Assembly (NCBI GenBank): GCA_003520425.1
Contig: DOUU01000241.1
Span: 1 to 11,395, forward strand
DNA length: 11,395 nucleotides
Direction of reading: 5' to 3'
Source of the DNA: Deltaproteobacteria bacterium
GTDB taxonomy: Bacteria; Myxococcota_A; UBA9160
Below are positions 7,061-11,395 of this stretch, piece after piece. The notes under the pieces were generated by a model. That model had not been told where the DNA came from and searched no databases. It was given only the letters and a program-made list of their open reading frames with translations. The number at the start of each line of letters is the position of its first letter. Position 1 is the first letter of the stretch. A program made the translations under genes and the position numbers.

Positions 7061-9420
7061 GCGGCCTCCACGCGAACGGGCGTCGTGAATCGCCTGCGGC
7101 CGCCGAGCCGCACGGGAGGCCCCGTGACCTCAAATGCGCCCGCAAGGCGGACGTCGTCCGAAGCACTTCCGATCATGACCTCGATCGCCCCGGGCTCAAT
7201 GATCCATTGCTCGTCGAGTCCGCGGAATGCGAGCTGCTCCACCGAGAGCTCGAAACGCAGGCGTTTGGTCTCGCCCGCTTCGAGCGCGATGCGCGCAAGG
7301 CCGCGAAGCTCCTTGACCGGTCGCGTGACGCTCGCCACCGGGTCGTGGACGTAGAGCTGTACGACCTCCTCGCCGAAGCGCGCGCCACTGTTCGTGATCT
7401 CTGCAGAGATCGCCACGAGATCCCCGGCACCGACCTCTCGCGGCTCGACGACGAGGCTTCCGTACTCGAAGCGTGTGTAGGAGAGCCCGTGGCCGAAGGA
7501 GAAGAGCGGCGTTGCGGGGGAGTCCGTGTAGCTCCCCTTCCACTGCGAGCGCCCTCCCGACGCCTTGTGGCCGTAGTACACCGGAAGCTGCCCCACGCTG
7601 CGTGGCATGCCGATCGGGAGACGGCCCGAGGGATTCACGTCGCCGAAGAGCACGTCCGCAACCGCATTGCCGCCCTCCTCGCCCGGGAGCCAGGCGTGGA
7701 GCAAAGCGCCCACGTGCTTCGCAATCCAGGGGACGGTAAGCGGCCGACCATCGACCATCACGACCACGACCGGCCGCCCCGTGCGGACGACGGCCTCCAC
7801 GAGCGCCTGTTGGACTCCGGGCAGACCGAGCTCCGCCCGGTCGATGGATTCACCACTCGTGCACCCGTCGACGACGCCCGAGCGTCCGCCCACCACGAGG
7901 ATCGCGACCTCCGCGCGCTGCGCGAGCGCCACTGCCTGTCCGAACCCCTCCGTCGAGGGCCCGAGAATGTCGCAACCCGGAGCGAAAAGAACCTCGGTCT
8001 GCGGCGAGACGATGCGACGCACGCCCTCAAGGACGCTCACCATCGGCGGGAAGCATTCGCCGAGCTCGATCGGGGATTTCGGATCCTTCACCTTGGGCAC
8101 AGGCCTAGGCGCATCAATCCGGCCGAACATGAGCTCAAGATGTGCGGGGTAGTGGTAGTCCCCCTGAAGAAGGCGGATCCCGTCGGCACTCGGTCCGAGC
8201 ACGGCGACCGAGCGCAGGTTCTTCCCAAGCGGCAGGAGATTTCGCTCGTTCGTGAGCAGAACAATCGACTCCGCCGCAGCGCGCCGGGCGAGGGCGCGCT
8301 GGGAGCGGGTATCAAAAACGCTGGACGCCGCGACGGCGTCCACCAGCGGCTTTTCAAAAAGGCCGAGCTGAAACTTCGCCCGCAGCACGCGCCGAACCGC
8401 CCCATCGACGAGCGCGATCGGCACACGACCGCTCCCGAGCGCCTCTTTCAGCGGCGCGCCATAGCAGTCCAGCTGCGGCAGTTCGACGTCGATTCCTGCC
8501 TCGAGTGCCCGAAGTGCCGCCTCGCCCTTGTCTGCGGCGATCCGGTGGTAGCCGCGCAGGCAATCGACCGTGAAGTAGTCGGCCACCACCACACCATCGA
8601 ACCCGAGCTCGCCACGCAGGAGATCCGTGAGAAGTGCGCGCGAACCGCCGCAGGGCACGCCATCGAGCTCGTGGTAGCCGTTCATGATCGAGGCGAGCCC
8701 CGCTTCGCAGATCGCGGCCTCAAACGGCGTCACGTACAGCTCACGCAGCTCGCGAGCGCCCAGATGCGCAGGTGCCCAGTTCATTCCTCCTTCGGACGCC
8801 CCGTAGCCCACGAAATGCTTCCCCGTGCAGGCGATTCCCTGGGCAAGGCACTCGCCCTGCACCCCGCGCACGTACGCGATGCCGAGCTGCGAGATGAGAT
8901 AGGGGTCCTCTCCGAAGGTCTCTTCGGTGCGGCCCCACCGGGGGTCGTGAACCAGATCCAGCACCGGGGCGAGCGTGTGGTGCGCACCGACCGCGCGCAT
9001 CTGCAGACGGATGACATTGCCGATCTCGCCCACCAGCGCGGGATCGAAGGTGGCGGCAAGGCCAATGGCTTGCGGAAAGCAGGTCGCATCACGCCCCAGA
9101 TAACCCGCGCAGCTCTCCTCGTGGATGATTGCAGGAACCTTGAGTCGTGTCTCTTCCAGGAGAAAGCGCTGGATTTCGTTTGCGAAGGCCGCGCTTTCCC
9201 GGGGCGTCAGCAGTGTTGCGCCGCCGATGCGCGCCACGTGCCCGATTCCGTCGGCGAGTTTCTCACGGGCTGCACTGCGCTCCAGCCTGCCCTCGTGAAG
9301 CAACTGGGTCGACCAGACACAGCCCATCTGCGCGAGCTTCTCATCGAGGGTCATTCGCGAGAGAAGGTCTTCCACCCGCTTTTCGATCGAAAGCGAGGCG
9401 TCAAGATACGACGGCTTCAT
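7054..9420 (-). CDS. Glycoside hydrolase family 3 beta-glucosidase / beta-xylosidase
   Basis: The 788-residue enzyme removes terminal beta-linked glucose or xylose from oligosaccharides by a retaining mechanism. The family 3 TIM-barrel domain (about residues 15-350) carries VLDLVHDPRWGRTEETFGED (153-172), the substrate-binding GKHFVGYG (200-207), and the nucleophile D281 in GFDGVVVADYFTVD. The alpha/beta sandwich domain (about 385-605) supplies the likely acid/base E524 in SGESIDRAELGLPG, ending with PSGRLPIGMPRSVGQLPVYY. A C-terminal fibronectin-III-like domain follows SFGHGLSYTRFEY (641-653). No PA14 insert and no signal peptide are visible, so it probably acts in the cytoplasm on imported sugars, though no transporter is in the window. 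The ATG at 9418-9420 has GGAG seven bases upstream. Whether the natural substrate is a glucoside or a xyloside cannot be read from sequence. It overlaps nudC downstream by seven bases. Confidence 0.96.
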   Translation of the reverse strand: MKPSYLDASLSIEKRVEDLLSRMTLDEKLAQMGCVWSTQLLHEGRLERSAAREKLADGIGHVARIGGATLLTPRESAAFANEIQRFLLEETRLKVPAIIHEESCAGYLGRDATCFPQAIGLAATFDPALVGEIGNVIRLQMRAVGAHHTLAPVLDLVHDPRWGRTEETFGEDPYLISQLGIAYVRGVQGECLAQGIACTGKHFVGYGASEGGMNWAPAHLGARELRELYVTPFEAAICEAGLASIMNGYHELDGVPCGGSRALLTDLLRGELGFDGVVVADYFTVDCLRGYHRIAADKGEAALRALEAGIDVELPQLDCYGAPLKEALGSGRVPIALVDGAVRRVLRAKFQLGLFEKPLVDAVAASSVFDTRSQRALARRAAAESIVLLTNERNLLPLGKNLRSVAVLGPSADGIRLLQGDYHYPAHLELMFGRIDAPRPVPKVKDPKSPIELGECFPPMVSVLEGVRRIVSPQTEVLFAPGCDILGPSTEGFGQAVALAQRAEVAILVVGGRSGVVDGCTSGESIDRAELGLPGVQQALVEAVVRTGRPVVVVMVDGRPLTVPWIAKHVGALLHAWLPGEEGGNAVADVLFGDVNPSGRLPIGMPRSVGQLPVYYGHKASGGRSQWKGSYTDSPATPLFSFGHGLSYTRFEYGSLVVEPREVGAGDLVAISAEITNSGARFGEEVVQLYVHDPVASVTRPVKELRGLARIALEAGETKRLRFELSVEQLAFRGLDEQWIIEPGAIEVMIGSASDDVRLAGAFEVTGPPVRLGGRRRFTTPVRVEAAC

Positions 9421-9559
9421 CGGATGACTCCGAGGAGATTCCAGTACACCAGACGAAGACTGCGACGAAACCTGGACAGCTTCACTGGGATGGCATCTAG
9501 GTGGATACTTCTAGTTATGAGAGCCCCCCTTCGACCCCTGGCACCCTCTGTGGATGGGT
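9421..9559. promoter_or_regulatory. Spacer between oxidoreductase and glycoside hydrolase genes
   Basis: These 139 bp separate two minus-strand genes. I see no hairpin with a T tract. The region may hold the glycoside hydrolase promoter, or the upstream transcript may read through; I cannot assign -35/-10 boxes with confidence. Confidence 0.3.
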
Positions 9560-10558
9560 CTACCCCGGGGGGTTGAGTGTGCCGGTGGGAACGACCGTCG
9601 CCACCGCCGGGAGCAAAACGATTCGCGAGTCGGCGTCTCCAGCGGCCCACGCTTTGGTCACGTCGGCCAGCGGCACTGGCTGCGTCGCTATCGTAAAGCC
9701 TGCCGATGGGGCAGCCTCCAAAACTCCTCGGATGGCTCTTAGCAGTCTGGGAAACGGGATACTTCCGATCCCGCTGCCCATGAGCTGCAATGCGGACGAC
9801 CGAAGCGCTGCGCTTGGCAGGTTGATGTTCGTCCCGCTCATCGAGCCAATCTGTACGTATCGAATCGGTACGCCCTCCGGGCCGGCCTTCGCTGCAGCGA
9901 TGACAAGCGTCTCCGCACTCATCCCCCACAGATAGTCAAGGACGATGTCGACGCCCTGTTGAAATTCGTCCTTGAAGGCCTTCTCAAGTGCATCCCTGTC
10001 CTGAATCAAAGGAATAGTCACGTCGGCACCGAGACGCCGTAGATCATCAAACGAGTGGGTTTGGCGTCCCGTGGCAATGACCTTCTCTGCACCAAGATGC
10101 TTGGCGATCTGTACTGCCAGGCGACCTGAAGCGCCGGTCGCGCCGTTGATAAGAACGGTTTCCCCACGGCGCAAATTTGCGCGCTCAACTAGAGCTGCCC
10201 ACGACGACATCCCCGGGATCGCCATGGCGGCAGCTGAAACCTCGTTCAGGCTTTCCGGTATCGCGAATTGATGCCGGTCGTCCACGATGCAAAACTCGGC
10301 CATCGCGCCGTACGGCTTCTCAGGTAACAGGAAGTAGACGCGCTGCCCGTTTTCCCCGATACCAGTTCCGTCGATTCCTGGGATGAAAGGCAGGGCGCCG
10401 TCGGAGCTGTAGTGCACCCCCGACGCACGGCTCTTTGTCACGTGGCTAATCGCCGATGCAGTGACACGTATGAGGCTTTTGCCAGGCGCCGGCACCGGAT
10501 CTCTGAAGTCGCCGTAGATGGGGGCTTTGCCCGCCTCAACTACGATCGCCGCCTTCAT
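9560..10558 (-). CDS. Quinone oxidoreductase-like zinc-free medium-chain dehydrogenase (MDR)
   Basis: The 332-residue protein has the medium-chain dehydrogenase/reductase layout: a GroES-like N-terminal domain (MKAAIVVEAGKAPIYGDFRDP..., GIDGTGIGENGQRVYF at 61-76) followed by a Rossmann domain. The nucleotide-binding loop NGATGASGRLAVQIAKHLGA (138-157), with an alkyl-reductase-like ATGR after the second strand (162-165), suggests NADPH as cofactor. Zinc-ligand cysteines of classical alcohol dehydrogenases are not evident, which places it with quinone oxidoreductases and enoyl reductases. The usual end of the family is near SRIVLLP (311-317); about 15 further residues (AVATVVPTGTLNPPG) follow before TAG. 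The ATG at 10556-10558 has GGAG with six bases of spacing. The substrate is unknown. Its place upstream of the glycoside hydrolase suggests possible co-transcription but not a shared pathway. Confidence 0.93.
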   Translation of the reverse strand: MKAAIVVEAGKAPIYGDFRDPVPAPGKSLIRVTASAISHVTKSRASGVHYSSDGALPFIPGIDGTGIGENGQRVYFLLPEKPYGAMAEFCIVDDRHQFAIPESLNEVSAAAMAIPGMSSWAALVERANLRRGETVLINGATGASGRLAVQIAKHLGAEKVIATGRQTHSFDDLRRLGADVTIPLIQDRDALEKAFKDEFQQGVDIVLDYLWGMSAETLVIAAAKAGPEGVPIRYVQIGSMSGTNINLPSAALRSSALQLMGSGIGSIPFPRLLRAIRGVLEAAPSAGFTIATQPVPLADVTKAWAAGDADSRIVLLPAVATVVPTGTLNPPG

Positions 10559-10603
10559 ACTCCACTCCGCGAGCTGAGACCCTCGCCACTCCGAGGAGGC
10601 TTG

Positions 10604-10711
10604 ATGATGAGTATATTAGGCACGCGACCCAGCCAGCGCTGCCATCCCACCTCAGGCTACGCACACAGCCCCGACGGGTCCAATGCTGGGAGCCTTCCAC
10701 AGGTCCTCTGA
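10604..10711 (+). CDS. Possible 35-residue small ORF with strong RBS
   Basis: ATG at 10604 (or the adjacent ATG at 10607) follows GAGGAGG (10593-10599) at four bases and is open to a TGA at 10709-10711. The peptide begins MMSILGTRPSQRC and has no recognisable domain. It ends within the promoter-like element of the next gene. It may be a leader peptide or chance; only the ribosome-binding site supports it. Confidence 0.2.
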   Translation: MMSILGTRPSQRCHPTSGYAHSPDGSNAGSLPQVL

Positions 10712-10738
10712 CACTCTCCGTCCCCGGGAGAGCATAAT
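10708..10738 (+). promoter_or_regulatory. Promoter-like site with an inverted repeat in the spacer
   Basis: CTGACA (10708-10713) and CATAAT (10733-10738) each match the sigma-70 -35 and -10 consensus at five of six positions, but the spacer is 19 bases instead of about 17. The spacer ends in an inverted repeat CTCTCC-GTCCCCG-GGAGAG (10714-10732) that fills the space exactly between the boxes. Such an arrangement could be a repressor or activator site. It lies 73 bases before the start of the secreted protein gene. Inference only. Confidence 0.3.
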
Positions 10739-10811
10739 CGGTACGCCCGGCGCGACTGGGTCGCTCAGGAGCACATCAGTGTCCCCGTAACCCGTAGAGA
10801 AGGAGCCTCCC

Positions 10812-11395
10812 ATGGCACGGTTCAAGAACCATCTGCTTGTTGTTGTTGGTTTCGCAATCGCTGGAATGATCGGTGCCGCCTTCGGTACAGGGACGGCCCA
10901 GGCAGTCGTCGCCAGCTTGGTCGAGGTTGTGAACCCAACCGGCAGCCCGGTACCGACCAGCGTGACAAACCCAGGCACCAGCCCCGTGCTTAGTAGCAGC
11001 GTGGATGACCCGGGGCGGATCGCATATCAATCACTCCAAACCGTTAGCTGCACCGCTGAAAGCAGTTGCGACTTCGTGTTGCCAACTGTGCCCGCGGGTC
11101 ATCGCGTTGTGATCCAACACATTTCAGGAATTGGCAGTTTCACTGGCACCCCGACCATATCTTACGTAAATCTGAAGAGCAATAATCAGTTCGTCAATTT
11201 CTTGGTTCCAACACCGAATCCTGGTGGCAGAAATTTCACCGCTTTTGATCAACCGGTTCTCCTTTACGCTGATCCCACGGATACTGTTCAAGTTGTGTGG
11301 ATTGTGTATGGAAGCTCGGCATCCTTTTCCGGTAGCAACCAACAGGTCACGCTGATCGGATACGAGCTGGACTGCACCGTGGCGGCCTGCGCACC
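10812..11395 (+). CDS. Secreted protein of unknown function (3'-truncated)
   Basis: The frame opens at ATG 10812 after a strong AGGAG (six-base spacing) and stays open for 194 codons to the window end, so the stop lies outside. Residues 1-31 form a signal peptide: MARFK, the hydrophobic stretch HLLVVVGFAIAGMIGAAFG, and a likely cleavage after TAQA. A degenerate 12-residue repeat follows (VNPTGSPVPTSV, TNPGTSPVLSSS; 40-63), then VDDPGRIAYQS. The remainder is rich in Ser, Thr, Val and aromatic residues, alternating in a pattern that suggests beta strands (RVVIQHISGIGSFTG, VQVVWIVYGSS). Cys80/86 (SCTAESSC) and Cys188/193 (DCTVAAC) are two similar pairs that could form disulfides outside the cytoplasm. 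I do not recognise the family with confidence; similar N-terminal NPxxSPV proteins occur as hypothetical proteins in other bacteria by memory. GC is lower than in all neighbouring genes. Confidence 0.8.
   Translation, partial: MARFKNHLLVVVGFAIAGMIGAAFGTGTAQAVVASLVEVVNPTGSPVPTSVTNPGTSPVLSSSVDDPGRIAYQSLQTVSCTAESSCDFVLPTVPAGHRVVIQHISGIGSFTGTPTISYVNLKSNNQFVNFLVPTPNPGGRNFTAFDQPVLLYADPTDTVQVVWIVYGSSASFSGSNQQVTLIGYELDCTVAACA

Noticed and set aside
6436..9576. A stop-free frame of more than 1000 codons on the plus strand, opposite the glycoside hydrolase and nudC.
   Set aside because: It has no recognisable domain, is rich in Arg/Ala/His, and mirrors the codon bias of the real minus-strand gene. Long antisense frames are expected in high-GC DNA.
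11124..11342. Minus-strand frame inside the secreted protein gene.
   Set aside because: The plus-strand frame has a signal peptide, RBS and coherent composition; the minus frame does not.

Overview
The window is ordinary-looking bacterial chromosome: eight protein genes, tightly packed, mostly high in GC (60-bp stretches I counted by hand run from about 60% to 78% across positions 1-9400). Housekeeping content (MetH, NudC), GTG/TTG start options and strong Shine-Dalgarno sites point to a high-GC Gram-negative, free-living bacterium, perhaps a proteobacterium or a myxobacterium-like lineage. I cannot name the taxon from sequence alone. I see no rRNA, tRNA, CRISPR array, insertion sequence, integrase or phage gene.

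Left part, plus strand: the 3' end of cobalamin-dependent methionine synthase (metH, 1-885) is followed by a leader with two hairpins and then an amidase-signature hydrolase resembling 6-aminohexanoate-cyclic-dimer hydrolases (1110-2564). A UvrD/HelD-type superfamily 1 helicase (2772-4874, minus) converges on the amidase. It is divergent from a class-C-beta-lactamase-like serine hydrolase/esterase (4977-6131, plus), and the two share a 102-bp intergenic region with an eight-base C/G run next to the helicase start.

Right part, minus strand: an MDR-type quinone oxidoreductase (9560-10558), a family 3 glycoside hydrolase without a signal peptide (7054-9420) and NADH/NAD pyrophosphatase nudC (6236-7060) are co-oriented. 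The last two overlap (ATGCTGATG) and are almost certainly translationally coupled. The oxidoreductase is 139 bp upstream and may or may not belong to the same transcript.

Extreme right: after a 253-bp intergenic region, a plus-strand gene begins at 10812 and runs off the window without a stop. It encodes a secreted protein of unknown function with a clear signal peptide and an Asn-Pro repeat. Its DNA is much lower in GC (about 38% in 11161-11220) than the rest, so it may be recent or foreign DNA. This gene, its small upstream ORF and its promoter-like inverted repeat are the least explained part of the window. I found no convincing defence, mobile or multi-gene novel system. The genes are mostly independent metabolic or housekeeping functions rather than one pathway.
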